Shown: piece after piece, positions 35,094-46,610 of the stretch
Layout of the letters: each line of letters begins with the position of its first letter
Numbering within the stretch: position 1 is the first letter of the stretch
Assembly: GCA_020632925.1 (NCBI GenBank)
Contig: JACKER010000020.1
Span: forward strand, 1-64,000
Direction of reading: 5' to 3'
DNA: 64,000 bases
Origin: Alphaproteobacteria bacterium
GTDB taxonomy: Bacteria; Myxococcota_A; UBA796; GCA-2862545
The notes under the pieces: model-generated
Databases searched by the model: none
What the model saw: only the letters and a program-made list of their open reading frames with translations
What the model was told of the DNA's origin: nothing
Position numbers and translations under genes: made by a program

Positions 35094-36601
35094 TTTCCCT
35101 CGCAGTGTCGGTGGCGACGGCAGCGCCGCTCCCGCCGACGATGGACACCCCGCCGGTGGTCGAGGCCTGGCGCGGGCAGGTGGACTGGCGCATCGCGGGC
35201 GACGAGGCCGTGAAGGCGCTGTCGGCGTACCTCCAGGTCGACACGATCAACCCGCCGGGCAACGAGGACCGCGGCGTCGCGTGGCTCGGCGAGCAGCTCG
35301 ACGCGGACGGCATCTCGTGGCGGACGCTCGAGGTCGAGCCCGGGCGCTCCTCGCTGATCGCCAGGCTGCCGGGTGCCGGCAAGGCGCCGCCGCTGTGCCT
35401 GATGCACCACATCGACGTGGCCGGGGTGGAGGCCGAGCGGTGGACCGAGGGGCGCGGGCCGCTGTCGGGGGCCATCGAGGACGGGTACGTCTGGGGCCGC
35501 GGCGCGCTCGACATGAAGGGCATGGGCATCGTCGAGCTCCAGACGATGCGCTGGCTGGCGCGGCTGAAGGTGCCCCTCGACCGCGACGTGATCCTGCTGG
35601 CCGTGGCGGACGAGGAGGTCAGCAACAAGGGCGCGCGGCAGCTCGCCGAGCCGGACGTGTGGAAGGACATCGGCTGCTCGCACATGATCAACGAGGGTGG
35701 GCTCGGGATCCGCGACGCGCTGTTCGACGGGCAGGCGGTGCACGCGATCTCGACGGCCGAGAAGGGGGCCCTCTGGGTGCGGGTGGACGCGGAGGGCAAG
35801 GCCGGCCACGGCTCGGTCCCGCGCGGCGACGAAGAGGCGCCCCAGCGGCTGCTCGACGCGATGGACGCGCTCGCGGGGTACCACCCGGAGTACCGCGTCG
35901 ATCCCTCGCTCTACCGGCTGCTGTCCAACGTCGGGCACGAGGAGGGCGGCCTCACCGGCATGGTGCTGCGCTCGAAGTTCCTGGTGCGCACGGTCGCCTG
36001 GAGCAAGCTGCGGAGCAACGCCACCACGAACGCCGCGATGCACGACACGATGCACCTGACGGGCATGATGGGCGCGCACGAGCCGAACGTGGTGCCGTCG
36101 GTGGTCTCCGCGCAGTACGACTGCCGGCTGCTGCCGGGGACCACCCCCGAGGAGCACCTCGCCCGGATGCGGAAGCTCGTGAAGGGCGTCGACGGCATCA
36201 CCGTCACGCCGACCTTCGAGCTCGGGAGCAGCGGGAGCCCCGAAGACGACGACTTCTACCGGATCATCGCGCACTTCGCGACGGAGGACCGCGAGCGGGC
36301 GGTCGCCGGGCCCTTCCTGTCCGTCGGCTTCACGGACAGCCTGCTCCTGCGGCCCCTGGGCGTGAACGCCTACGGCTACGTCCCGTTCGAGGTGAGCGCC
36401 GAGGTCGCCGAGACCATGCACGGCCACGACGAGCGCGTGCCGGTCGAGGAGGTCGCGGACGGCCTGCGCCGGATGTTCTCCATCGTGGTCGCCGCCGCCG
36501 CGACCCCGGGAGCGCCTACGTCCGCGCCCGAGTCGCAGCCGGAACCGGATCCGGAACCGGAACCGGAATCGGAACCCGAGCCGCAGCCCGAGACCCCGTG
36601 A
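35090..36601 (+). CDS. Exported M20 metallopeptidase with a Glu/Pro tail
   Basis: 503 residues. It belongs to the M20/M25/M40 zinc peptidase family, with the ligands in CLMHHIDVAGVE (His, Asp), WGRGALDMKGMG (bridging Asp), AVADEEVSNKG (catalytic Glu and ligand) and a C-terminal His in TMHGHDERVPVEE. GKAGHGSVPRGDE is the dimerisation-domain signature. The N-terminus VISLAVSVATAAP is a short Sec-like signal without basic residues. The last 20-25 residues are a repetitive acidic tail (PEPDPEPEPESEPEPQPE) beyond the usual end of the family, encoded by GGAACC-like repeats. The GTG start overlaps the lipoprotein stop. It is probably a periplasmic di- or carboxypeptidase. Confidence 0.88.
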   Translation: MISLAVSVATAAPLPPTMDTPPVVEAWRGQVDWRIAGDEAVKALSAYLQVDTINPPGNEDRGVAWLGEQLDADGISWRTLEVEPGRSSLIARLPGAGKAPPLCLMHHIDVAGVEAERWTEGRGPLSGAIEDGYVWGRGALDMKGMGIVELQTMRWLARLKVPLDRDVILLAVADEEVSNKGARQLAEPDVWKDIGCSHMINEGGLGIRDALFDGQAVHAISTAEKGALWVRVDAEGKAGHGSVPRGDEEAPQRLLDAMDALAGYHPEYRVDPSLYRLLSNVGHEEGGLTGMVLRSKFLVRTVAWSKLRSNATTNAAMHDTMHLTGMMGAHEPNVVPSVVSAQYDCRLLPGTTPEEHLARMRKLVKGVDGITVTPTFELGSSGSPEDDDFYRIIAHFATEDRERAVAGPFLSVGFTDSLLLRPLGVNAYGYVPFEVSAEVAETMHGHDERVPVEEVADGLRRMFSIVVAAAATPGAPTSAPESQPEPDPEPEPESEPEPQPETP

Positions 36602-37776
36602 TCCTGGCCTGGTGGGGGCTCGCGCTCGCCTCGCCCTGGGACGACGTCACCTGGTACGTCATCCCCAACGCCGCCGTCGACACCGACGACGGGTTCGGCG
36701 CGGGCGGTCGCGCGGAGGTCGCCTTCCTCAAGGAGGGGCACGACCCGTACTGGCTGTCGCTCGTGGCCCAGGGGTACGCGGCGACCAGCGGCTTCCAGCA
36801 CCACCGCTTCCGGCTGGACCGCGTGGGCATGGGCCCGCACCACCGCACGCGGGTGACGCTGCACCTCGCGTGGCGCCAGTGGCTCAACGACGGGTACTTC
36901 GGCATCGGGAACGGCACGACGCGCGACGTGGCCTTCGTCGGGAGCTTCGACGCCGACGATCCCCGTCGGCGCGAGTACCGCTACCAGCTGTTCCAGCCCT
37001 TCGCCCACGTCACCCTGCGGCAGCAGGTCGGCGACACCCCGTGGGAGGTGTACGGCGCGCTGCAGCCCAAGTGGTCGTGGATCACCGCCTACGAGGGGTC
37101 GCTGCTCGAGGAGGAGCAGCCCTACGGGATGGGCGGCGGCGCCGTGATCCAGGTGTTGGGCGGGGTGATGCACGACACCCGCGCGCCCGAGATCGCGCCC
37201 TCGCGAGGGCACGTCGCGGAGCTCGGCGGTCGCGTCGCGCCCTCGCTCGGAGGGGAGGCGGGTGGGTTCGGCGGGCCGATCCTGTCGCTGCGGGGGTTCG
37301 CGCCCGTCGGGGGTCGCCTGGTGCTGGCGGGCCGCTGGATGTCCGAGTGGCTCTTCGGCACGGTCCCGTTCTACGAGATGGTCCACTGGGGAGGAGCGGT
37401 CCCGGTCCAGGGCTTCGGGGGCTTCGAGAGCCTGCGAGGCATCCAGCTCGGTCGGTGGCGCGCGCCCGGCAAGAGCATCGTGAACCTCGAGGCGCGCACC
37501 TGCATCGCGTCGCTGACCGTGCTCAAGGGGCACCCGCTCGATCTGGAGCTCGCCCCGTACCTCGACGCAGGGACCGTCTGGGGGGCGGAGGACCCCGTCC
37601 CCACGAACTTCCCGGTCCACCCGGCCGTGGGCCTCGGCGCGCGCGCCATCTTCGACGAGACCTTCGTGGGCCGCATCGACAACGGGCTCGGACTCGATCC
37701 CGTCGAGCAGGCGGACGGGACGGTGGACGACGTGTGGACCTGGGGCTTCTACCTCACCTTCGACCACGCCTTCTGA
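36598..37776 (+). CDS. Omp85/BamA-like outer-membrane beta-barrel protein
   Basis: 392 residues. After a short signal (VILAWWGLALASP), the protein consists of amphipathic beta strands with frequent Tyr/Trp/Phe/Arg pairs and ends in phenylalanine (LTFDHAF), typical of outer-membrane barrels. GGFESLRGIQLGRWRAPGKS matches the surface antigen (Omp85/BamA) G-x-x-S-L-R-G motif, which in the family reads xxGxxSLRGYxxxR. No POTRA domains precede the barrel, so it is a short, POTRA-less form like patatin-associated or TamA-barrel-only proteins. The GTG overlaps the M20 stop, closing the four-gene operon that begins with msrA. The role in secretion is inferred only. Confidence 0.75.
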   Translation: MILAWWGLALASPWDDVTWYVIPNAAVDTDDGFGAGGRAEVAFLKEGHDPYWLSLVAQGYAATSGFQHHRFRLDRVGMGPHHRTRVTLHLAWRQWLNDGYFGIGNGTTRDVAFVGSFDADDPRRREYRYQLFQPFAHVTLRQQVGDTPWEVYGALQPKWSWITAYEGSLLEEEQPYGMGGGAVIQVLGGVMHDTRAPEIAPSRGHVAELGGRVAPSLGGEAGGFGGPILSLRGFAPVGGRLVLAGRWMSEWLFGTVPFYEMVHWGGAVPVQGFGGFESLRGIQLGRWRAPGKSIVNLEARTCIASLTVLKGHPLDLELAPYLDAGTVWGAEDPVPTNFPVHPAVGLGARAIFDETFVGRIDNGLGLDPVEQADGTVDDVWTWGFYLTFDHAF

Positions 37777-37778
37777 GG

Positions 37779-39765
<1,987 letters not shown>

Positions 39766-39769
<4 letters not shown>

Positions 39770-40851
39770 CTCAGCCTCGACCAGGTCTTCGGGTCGAAGG
39801 CCTCGCGGATGGCCTCGCCGATGAACACCACCATGAGCAGGGTCACGAACAGCGCCCCGAGCGGGAAGAACACCAGGTGCCACTCGAAGATGTTGTCCTT
39901 GCCCTGCTTGACCAGCTCGCCCCAGGATGCCGTCGGCGGCCGCACGCCGAACCCGAGGAAGTCGAGCGAGACCAGCGCCACCATGTTCCCGACCAGCGCG
40001 AAGGGCGCGAAGCTGATCACCGGCGTCAGCGCGTTGGGGAGGATGTGGCGGAAGATGATGGAGGCGTGCGACTCCCCGGCCGCCACCGCCGCCGCCACGT
40101 AGTCCCGGGACTTCTCGCGATAGAACTCGCCGCGCACGTAGAAGCTGATGCCCACCCAGCCGAACAGCGCCAGCAGCACGACCAGGGTCACCAGGTTCGG
40201 CTTCACGATGCTGCCGATGATGATGACGGTGTACAGGAAGGGCAGCCCCGCCCAGATCTCCACCAGACGTTGCCCGATCATGTCGGTCCAACCGCCAAAG
40301 TACCCGAGGATGGCGCCGATTGTGATGCCGAACAGGTAGCTCACGCCGACGACCGCCAACCCGAAGAACACCGAGATCCGGAAGCCGTAGACCAGGCGCG
40401 CGAACACGTCGCGGGCGCGGTCGTCCGTGCCCATCCAGTGCGCGGCGCTGGGCGCGTGCGGCGGGGAGCCGGGCAGGTCCGGGTCGGTCAGCAGCGACTC
40501 GTTCGGGTGGTAGGGGTAGGGCGGCATCAGCACCCAGTCGCCCTCGCCCTTCTCGGCGAACTGCTTCTTCAGCTCGCGGAACCGCGGGGGCCCGATCACG
40601 CGCTGACCGAAGTCCTTGGCCTCGTGCACCGCACCGAACACCGGGAAGTACGTCTGCCCCTGGTAGCGGACGACGAGCGCCTGGTCGTTGATGAGCAGCG
40701 GGTTCGCGATCGAGACGAACAGCGCGCCGAACAGCAGGATGAAGCTGTACCAGCCGCGGCGCAACGTCTTGAACTTGCGCCAGCGCTTCTGGAACGGGGA
40801 GAGGTGGACCTCGACCGGCGCGCCGGTCGGCGGAGGGGCGGAGGCGGCCAT
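39766..40851 (-). CDS. yejE: YejE-like oligopeptide ABC permease
   Basis: 361 residues. The N-terminal cytosolic/periplasmic extension (PFQKRWRKFKTLRRGW, then NPLLINDQALVVRYQGQTYF and FPVF) is the feature that separates YejE from ordinary OppC. Then come MGTDDRARDVFARLVYGFRIS and six transmembrane segments, with the EAA loop in YVAAAVAAGESHASIIFRHI. It ends FDPKTWSRLR. With YejB it forms the channel of an importer for peptides (microcin C in E. coli). The ATG overlaps the YejB-like stop by one base and its stop overlaps the OppD-like GTG. Confidence 0.9.
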
Positions 40852-41876
40852 CAGCTGAACCGGATCCGGGGATCGACCACGACGTACAGCACGTCGGAGA
40901 GCACGTTGCCGAGCAACACGGTCAGCGTGTTGATCACCAGGATGCCCATCACGACGGCGTAGTCGCGCTCCACGACCGAGATGTAGCCGAGGTAGCCGAT
41001 GCCGTTGATGTTGAAGACGAACTCGATGAGGTAGCTGCCCGCCATGAACAGCCCGATCGCGTGGCCGAGGCCGGTGCTGATCGGGATGAGCGAGTTGCGC
41101 AGGGCGTGGACGAGGACGACGCGCCGCTCGGAGAGGCCCTTGGCGAACGCGGTGCGGACGTAGTCCTGACCGAGGTTCTCCATCAGGCTGTTCTTCATGA
41201 GCACCGTGAGCGTCGCGAAGCTGCCGACCGCGTACGACAGGACGGGGAGCACGGTGTGGTGCACCTGGTCCACGATCTTGCCCCCGAGCGACATCTGCTC
41301 CCAGTCGGGGCTGCGGAAGCCGCCGAGCGGGAACCAGTCGAGGAAGGAGCCACCGCCGAACAGCACCAGGAGCGCGGCGCCGAGGGCCCAGCCGGGGATC
41401 GAGTACCCGACGAACACGATCGCCGAGCTGACGAAGTCGAAGGCGGTGCCGTGCCGGATCGCCTTGGCGATGCCGAGCGGGACGCAGACGCCGTAGGCGA
41501 GCAGGAACCCGATCATCCCGAAGTAGATCGAGATCGGGAACCGCGCGGTGATCACGCCCAGGACGGGCTCGTTGAACTTGTAGCTCGTGCCGAGGTCGCC
41601 CTGCAGCAGGTCGCCCATCCAGTACAGGTAGGCCATCCAGAAGGGCACATCGAGGTGGTAGTGCTGCTCGAGCGCCTTCATGACCTCGGGCGGGATCTGG
41701 GCGATCTGCTCACCACCACCCGCCGCACCTCCCTCGGCGGCCGCGGACTGCATGGCGGCCATCATCTGGTCGATGGGACCGCCGGGCACGAAGCGCGTGA
41801 TCGCGAACACGAGGAAGGTGATCCCGAGGAAGGTCGGAATCATCAGCAACAGGCGGCGCGCGAAGTAGGCGCTCAT
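40851..41876 (-). CDS. yejB: YejB-like oligopeptide ABC permease
   Basis: 341 residues with six predicted membrane segments. It begins MSAYFARRLLLMIPTFLGIT, the classic DppB/OppB/YejB N-terminus, followed by a periplasmic loop enlarged by GGAAGGGEQIAQIPPEVM, as in YejB rather than OppB. The EAA motif lies in YVRTAFAKGLSERRVVLVHA, and the C-terminus is LSDVLYVVVDPRIRFS. The start overlaps the stop of the substrate-binding protein gene by 4 nt. Confidence 0.9.
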   Translation of the reverse strand: MSAYFARRLLLMIPTFLGITFLVFAITRFVPGGPIDQMMAAMQSAAAEGGAAGGGEQIAQIPPEVMKALEQHYHLDVPFWMAYLYWMGDLLQGDLGTSYKFNEPVLGVITARFPISIYFGMIGFLLAYGVCVPLGIAKAIRHGTAFDFVSSAIVFVGYSIPGWALGAALLVLFGGGSFLDWFPLGGFRSPDWEQMSLGGKIVDQVHHTVLPVLSYAVGSFATLTVLMKNSLMENLGQDYVRTAFAKGLSERRVVLVHALRNSLIPISTGLGHAIGLFMAGSYLIEFVFNINGIGYLGYISVVERDYAVVMGILVINTLTVLLGNVLSDVLYVVVDPRIRFS

Positions 41877-43861
41877 CCACCGTCACCCTTCGCCGTACCC
41901 ATGTTCTTCGCGGTCACCCACTTCTCCCAGAAGTGGTTCTCCGGGTCGACCCGCTCCATCGACTTCGTGGGGTCCTTGCGGGCCTCCTCGAGCTCCGCCG
42001 CCTTCGCGGCGTCGTACCACCAGGTCACGAACATGTTCTGGTAGGTCGCGTACCGGGGAACGCCCCACTCGGGCATGCCGTACTTGTTCCAGTACAGGAC
42101 GCGCTGGGAGGGGTTGTACCAGCCGAGCACGTAGGGGTGGGCGGCGTAGAGGATGCCGTCGATCTCCTGGATGATCTGCTGGCGGCGCTTCACGTCGTAC
42201 TCGCGGTCGTATTCGTCGAGCAGCTCGTCGACCCGCGCGTCCTTGAAGCCGTTCGTGTTGTTGTTGTCCGGGATGTCCGCGAGATCGCCCTTCCAGCTGG
42301 TCTCCGGATTCGGGAACGTGAGCCCGGACCAGTTCATGGACATCAGCTCGAACTGCTTCGCCTGCAGGTTCTTCCAGGCGGTGGCCGGGGTCAGGAGCTG
42401 CAGCTCGAGCTCGATGCCGGCTCGCTTGCAGGCCTCCTGGTAGACCGTGAGGTCCCGCTCCGACAGCGGCGTGCGGTAGTTCACGGTGAACGACAGTCGC
42501 TTGCCGTCCTTCACGCGGTACCCGTCGCTGTCCTTCTCCGTCCAGCCCGCCTTCTCGAGGAGCTCGACGGCGCCGACCTCGTCGTAGGGGAAGAGCTCGT
42601 TGTTCGGGTTGCTGTAGGTCGCGCCCTGGAAGTAGCTGGTGAGCGGCTTGTACTCGTCGTAGAACAGCTTCTTGATCATCGTGGGGCGGTCGTACAGGAG
42701 CTGCAGCGCCTTGCGGACGTTCACGTCGTCCAGCGGCGCGACCTTCATGTTGATCGCCAGCCCCGACGTCCCGATGGGGGCCTCCGTGAAGAACTTTCGG
42801 GGCACGAGCAGCCCACGCTTCACGTCGTCGAGCGCGGGGATGTCCTCCGCCCACCACTGCGCCTTCGGGATGACGAAGTAGTCGATCTCGCCCTTCTTCG
42901 TCTTCTCGAACTGCAGCTGCGGCTCGTGGACGACGATGAAGGTGATCTTCTCGAAGTTGTACTGGCCGTCCCAGGCGACGTTCTTCTCGCCCCACCAGTC
43001 CTTGCGGCGGGTCAGCGTGATGGACTCGCCCGTCTTGATGTCCTCGGGGAGGACGGTGTACGGCCCGCTGACGGCGCCGTAGGAGAACTGGTACTTGTCG
43101 ATGAACTCGGCGCCCGTGAGCTTGCCGATCTCGTGCTCGGGGAGGATGACCATCGAGCTGGCCAGGTAGAGGAAGTTCCGCCAGCTCTCCTCCTTGGTCT
43201 TGACCTCGACGATGTACGGCGAGATCGCCTTCGGCTCCTCGAACTTGCCGTAGACCAGGTTGGCCGAGGGATCGAGCAGGGTGGGGTCGACGTTGAGCTT
43301 CCAGCTCGCGACCACGTCGTCGGCGGTGATGGGCTCGCCGTCGCTCCACTTCGCCTCGGGGTTCAGCCGGAAGCGGTAGGTCGACTTGTCCTCGCTGATC
43401 TGCCAGTGCGTGGCGAGGTGCGGCGCGTACTCGTACGTCACCGGGTCGAGCTCGAGCAGCGTGTCGTACATCACGCCCGCGGTGAACGTCGTGAACACGC
43501 TCGCGGAGTTCTGGCCCATGAACCGCGTGGTCGCCGGCCAGTCGTTCATCGCGAACGAGAAGCTTCCCCCCTGCGGGGCGCTCGGGTCGCCGATCTGGTG
43601 CACGTCGGCGGTCGTCCAGCCCTCGCCGGTGAACCCGGGGCCGCCCATCTCGGCGCTCACCTTGGGATCGCCCGCCTTCGGGTCCCAGGTCGGGGTCACG
43701 ATCGGGATCGAGACGCCGCTCACGTCGGGGCCCTTGGACACCGGATCGGGAGGCGCGACCATCTCCTTGTCCACCACCCCGTCGCCGCCACCCCCGGCGC
43801 ATCCGGCCAGGAGTGCCGTCAGCAGCAGGGATGTCCAGGCGTTCGCGCGTGCTGTCGTCAT
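41873..43861 (-). CDS. yejA: YejA-like peptide-binding lipoprotein (SBP family 5)
   Basis: 662 residues. The lipobox is in TSLLLTALLAGC, and the mature protein is a full-length cluster-C binding protein: YDTLLELDPVTYEYAPHLA near residue 140, RLNPEAKWSDGEPITADDV, DDVNVRKALQLLYDRPTMI and FYDEYKPLTSYFQGATYSNP, the last typical of YejA. The family catches oligopeptides in the periplasm and delivers them to the YejB/E pore. It is the first gene of the importer operon, 24 nt after the GTPase gene; its stop overlaps yejB. Confidence 0.92.
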   Translation of the reverse strand: MTTARANAWTSLLLTALLAGCAGGGGDGVVDKEMVAPPDPVSKGPDVSGVSIPIVTPTWDPKAGDPKVSAEMGGPGFTGEGWTTADVHQIGDPSAPQGGSFSFAMNDWPATTRFMGQNSASVFTTFTAGVMYDTLLELDPVTYEYAPHLATHWQISEDKSTYRFRLNPEAKWSDGEPITADDVVASWKLNVDPTLLDPSANLVYGKFEEPKAISPYIVEVKTKEESWRNFLYLASSMVILPEHEIGKLTGAEFIDKYQFSYGAVSGPYTVLPEDIKTGESITLTRRKDWWGEKNVAWDGQYNFEKITFIVVHEPQLQFEKTKKGEIDYFVIPKAQWWAEDIPALDDVKRGLLVPRKFFTEAPIGTSGLAINMKVAPLDDVNVRKALQLLYDRPTMIKKLFYDEYKPLTSYFQGATYSNPNNELFPYDEVGAVELLEKAGWTEKDSDGYRVKDGKRLSFTVNYRTPLSERDLTVYQEACKRAGIELELQLLTPATAWKNLQAKQFELMSMNWSGLTFPNPETSWKGDLADIPDNNNTNGFKDARVDELLDEYDREYDVKRRQQIIQEIDGILYAAHPYVLGWYNPSQRVLYWNKYGMPEWGVPRYATYQNMFVTWWYDAAKAAELEEARKDPTKSMERVDPENHFWEKWVTAKNMGTAKGDGG

Positions 43862-43885
43862 CCGGCCTCCGAGAGCCCGGGAATC

Positions 43886-44941
43886 CTACAGGTTGGCTTC
43901 CACGGCGTCGAGCGAGGCCACCAGCCGGGCCCTGGCGTCCACCGCCCGGGCGAGCTCGTCGGCCCCGGGCCAGCCGTCGCGGATCACGAGCTCCCCCTCC
44001 AGCAGCCAACGTGCCCCCTCGGTCTTCACCGCCCGGGTCGCGCCCGCGATCCCCGCCAGGCGGCCCAGCAGCTGGCGACCGAGCGGCTCGGACGGGCTGG
44101 CCGGGCACGGAAGGTCCGGCGGCGGGAACGGCGCACACGCGCGCGCCACGGCCTCGAGCACCTCCTGCGCCCGCCCGCCGAGCGCCGCCAGGGCCTCCGT
44201 GGGGTGGGCGATCGCGCCGGAGAGCACGCCGAGCTCGATCTCGCGGATCGCGTCGCGGACCTCCGCGGCCCAGATCCCGGCGATCTCCTCGGGCGAGCTG
44301 GGGGCGGGTCGCTCGTCGAGCTGGGCGCGGACCTGGCGGACGGCCTCGCGCACGGCGGCGACGCGCCGCGGACCGGGGATCGGGGGCTCGAGGCGCGGTG
44401 CTCCGCGGCCCTCCCGCAACGCGCTCCGCAGATCCACCGGCACCACCGCCCGCGGGCGCAGCGGTCGCGACAGGGTGGTGACGCGCTCGAGCACCGCTGG
44501 GACCTCGTCGGGCGGCACGATGTCGACCCGGGACACGACGATCCACAGCGGGCGGCCGGGGACGAGGATCAGCGAGGCCAGATCGCGCTCGGTGGCGGTC
44601 CACGGCTGCAGCCCGTCGGTCACCCACACCACCCCGTCGGCGTCCGCCACCACCCGCTCGAGCCCGAGCAGCGCTGCGTCGGCGTCGTCGATGCCGGGCG
44701 TGTCGAGCAGCCGCATGCCCTCGGTCTCCACGATCTCGAGCGCGCGCGTCACCCCGCCGAGCCCGATCGGGCGCGGCAGACCGGACCACGCGCTCACCAG
44801 CGTGGACTTGCCGACGCCGACGCGCCCGACGACGGCCACCGTCCACGGCTCGGCCAGCAGGGACAGGGCGCCGAGGAGCGGCGACGGGTCGCACAGGCCC
44901 TCGCAGTGCCGGATCGCCGCCCGCAGCCCGCCGTGCTCCAC
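43886..44941 (-). CDS. Small GTPase-like protein with C-terminal helical domain
   Basis: 351 residues. The N-terminal half is a P-loop GTPase: G1 GRVGVGKSTLVSAWSG, G3 LLDTPGIDDAD and a probable G4 SRVDIVPP in place of NKxD. The switch region GLGGVTRALEIVETEG carries the Thr expected for G2. The C-terminal half (about 185-351) is helical and Ala/Arg/Glu-rich, with no membrane segment. It resembles dynamin-like or YfjP/Era-type stand-alone GTPases of unknown role. The gene lies 24 nt before yejA on the same strand and may be co-transcribed with the importer, but no functional link is known. Confidence 0.7.
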   Translation of the reverse strand: MEHGGLRAAIRHCEGLCDPSPLLGALSLLAEPWTVAVVGRVGVGKSTLVSAWSGLPRPIGLGGVTRALEIVETEGMRLLDTPGIDDADAALLGLERVVADADGVVWVTDGLQPWTATERDLASLILVPGRPLWIVVSRVDIVPPDEVPAVLERVTTLSRPLRPRAVVPVDLRSALREGRGAPRLEPPIPGPRRVAAVREAVRQVRAQLDERPAPSSPEEIAGIWAAEVRDAIREIELGVLSGAIAHPTEALAALGGRAQEVLEAVARACAPFPPPDLPCPASPSEPLGRQLLGRLAGIAGATRAVKTEGARWLLEGELVIRDGWPGADELARAVDARARLVASLDAVEANL

Positions 44942-44969
44942 CGCGCCTCCGGGCGGAGGATACCCGCGG

Positions 44970-45539
44970 TCAGGGGTGGACGGTGACCTCGATCATGGCC
45001 GACGCGCCGCGCGCCGACGCCGTCACGTAGGCCGTGCCCGGCGCGATCGCGTGGAGATGACCACCCTCCACGAGGAGTACCGCCTCGTCGGAGGTGGTCC
45101 AGTCGGCCGCGGTCGTGTCGACGGGAACACCCCCCTCGGTGGCCGCGAGGTGGAGGTCCACCGCGTCCCCCACCGCCACCGTGGCCGGCGCCTCCACGAA
45201 GGAAAGCTCGGTGCGGAGCTCGACCACGAGATCCCAGGCCACCCGCTCGCCCTCCCACTCGGCGACGACCTCGACCTCGCCGGGGCCCTCGGCCAGCAGG
45301 GTGCCGTGCTGGATCGACGCCACGCCGGGGCGCGAGAACGACCAGATCAGGCCCTCCGGGACCTCCCCGTCACCCAGCACCACGCGCGGCGCCGGCACCA
45401 CCGGACCCAGGTGATCCACCCGGACCTCGGACGGACCGTCGAGCAACAACTCCGGTTCCCTGCGTGTCTCGCAGGCGATCAGCACGATCAGCCCGGCAGG
45501 CGCCAACGCTGGACCTCCGCGATGCGGGGCTCGTAACAC
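44970..45539 (-). CDS. Lipoprotein with Ig-like (Big2-type) domains
   Basis: 189 residues. The lipobox is in LAPAGLIVLIAC with basic residues before it. Two beta-sandwich repeats follow: GPSEVRVDHLGPVVPAPRVV to GPGEVEVVAEWEGE, and APATVAVGDAVDLHLAATEG to AIAPGTAYVTASARGA. These have the V-x-V-G-D-x-V-x-L and A-x-x-P-G-x-A-x-V-T-A-x-A patterns of bacterial Ig-like group 2 domains, used for adhesion or as spacers at the cell surface. GTG start. It lies between the transglutaminase-like gene (21 nt upstream) and the GTPase gene (28 nt downstream), all on the minus strand. Confidence 0.7.
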   Translation of the reverse strand: MLRAPHRGGPALAPAGLIVLIACETRREPELLLDGPSEVRVDHLGPVVPAPRVVLGDGEVPEGLIWSFSRPGVASIQHGTLLAEGPGEVEVVAEWEGERVAWDLVVELRTELSFVEAPATVAVGDAVDLHLAATEGGVPVDTTAADWTTSDEAVLLVEGGHLHAIAPGTAYVTASARGASAMIEVTVHP

Positions 45540-45560
45540 GCCGTCGGTCCGCCCTGGGTC

Positions 45561-46571
45561 TCAGCGCAGCTCCAGGACCTCGACCGGCGTGCCGTCCAGC
45601 GCGGCGATCTCGTCGGTCCAGCGCCCGACCGGGAGGTGCCCGGCGTCCGCGGGCAGCTGGCCCAGCGCGGGGTCGACGCCCACCCAGCGGTCGCCCAGGC
45701 GCACTTCCGCCCACGCGTGCAGCACCAGCGCCGGAGGATCCACCGTCACGAGGTACCCGGCGAGCGTGCGCGCCTCGAGCCCGGCCTCTGTGGCGCGCCG
45801 GACGAAGAGCAGCGCGTGCTCGGTGCAGTCCCCCGAGCCGGCGGTCCCGCCGAAGGGCGAGGCGACGTCGCGCAGATCGGCGTCCACCTCGCGGGCCAGC
45901 TCGCGGACGCGCTCCGCCTCCGGGGGCAGCTCCGCGAACGTGGGCACGTCGACGCGCACCTCCTCGTCGCCCACGCGGTACCGCCCCACCAGCGCCCTTC
46001 GGGCCGCGGGGAACGAGGGCGCGGGGAGGGCGAGGAGGGCGGCGATGTCCACGGGCTCGGGATCGGGGCGGTCCCCGTCCGCGCGGACCGCGGTCACGCC
46101 GGCCCACTGCGCGGTCCGGGGGCGACCGTCGGGTCCGGGGAACAGCCGCGTCCGGCCGTGGGGGCCGAGCAGCTCGAGCTCGCCGTCGACGCGGCGCAGC
46201 TCCCCCGTGGTGATCGCGCCGTCCGCGCCGAGCAGGGGCAGCGGCCCGTCCACCTCGGGGAGCGCCGCCAGGGGCCACCACGCGGGTCCCTCGCCGCTGA
46301 CGGTGGTCCCGTCCCAGACGACGAAGCCGCGGACGGGCGAGGTCCCCTCCAGGCGGACCTGCGAGCGGCGGGTGGCCTCCACGCCGTCGGCCAGCGCCGT
46401 CAGCACGGTCCGGCGGACCTGTCGGTCGCCCTCCTGCCAGACCCGCTCGACCCCCACCTCGTGCCCGCGCAGGGACAGCGTCCAGGTCTCGTCCGCGGGC
46501 CCGTCGGGGGACGGTCCGGCCCCGCGCCAGGGGTCCCGGCTGCACGCGAGTGACAGCCACCACCACACCAT
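45561..46571 (-). CDS. Transglutaminase-like lipoprotein
   Basis: 336 residues. The N-terminus MVWWWLSLAC has a lipobox at Cys10 and no basic residue. The region about 240-305 is a transglutaminase core: Cys249 in GSGDCTEHALLFV, His285 in LVLHAWAEV and Asp300 in WVGVDPALG. The complete triad suggests an active thiol enzyme: a transglutaminase, protease or amidase of the periplasm. The preceding 200 residues are beta-rich and unassigned. The gene is divergent from the PP2C-cNMP gene with 39 nt between the starts, and it heads the minus-strand group that continues into the Ig-like, GTPase and yej genes. Confidence 0.78.
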   Translation of the reverse strand: MVWWWLSLACSRDPWRGAGPSPDGPADETWTLSLRGHEVGVERVWQEGDRQVRRTVLTALADGVEATRRSQVRLEGTSPVRGFVVWDGTTVSGEGPAWWPLAALPEVDGPLPLLGADGAITTGELRRVDGELELLGPHGRTRLFPGPDGRPRTAQWAGVTAVRADGDRPDPEPVDIAALLALPAPSFPAARRALVGRYRVGDEEVRVDVPTFAELPPEAERVRELAREVDADLRDVASPFGGTAGSGDCTEHALLFVRRATEAGLEARTLAGYLVTVDPPALVLHAWAEVRLGDRWVGVDPALGQLPADAGHLPVGRWTDEIAALDGTPVEVLELR

Positions 46572-46610
46572 GAGCACACGTACGCCGCCCGCGCGTGGTA
46601 TGCGAGCGCG

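Noticed and set aside
41933..44986. 1017-residue plus-strand open frame
   Set aside because: Antisense to yejA and the GTPase gene, which have complete motifs; the composition is typical of a GC-driven shadow.
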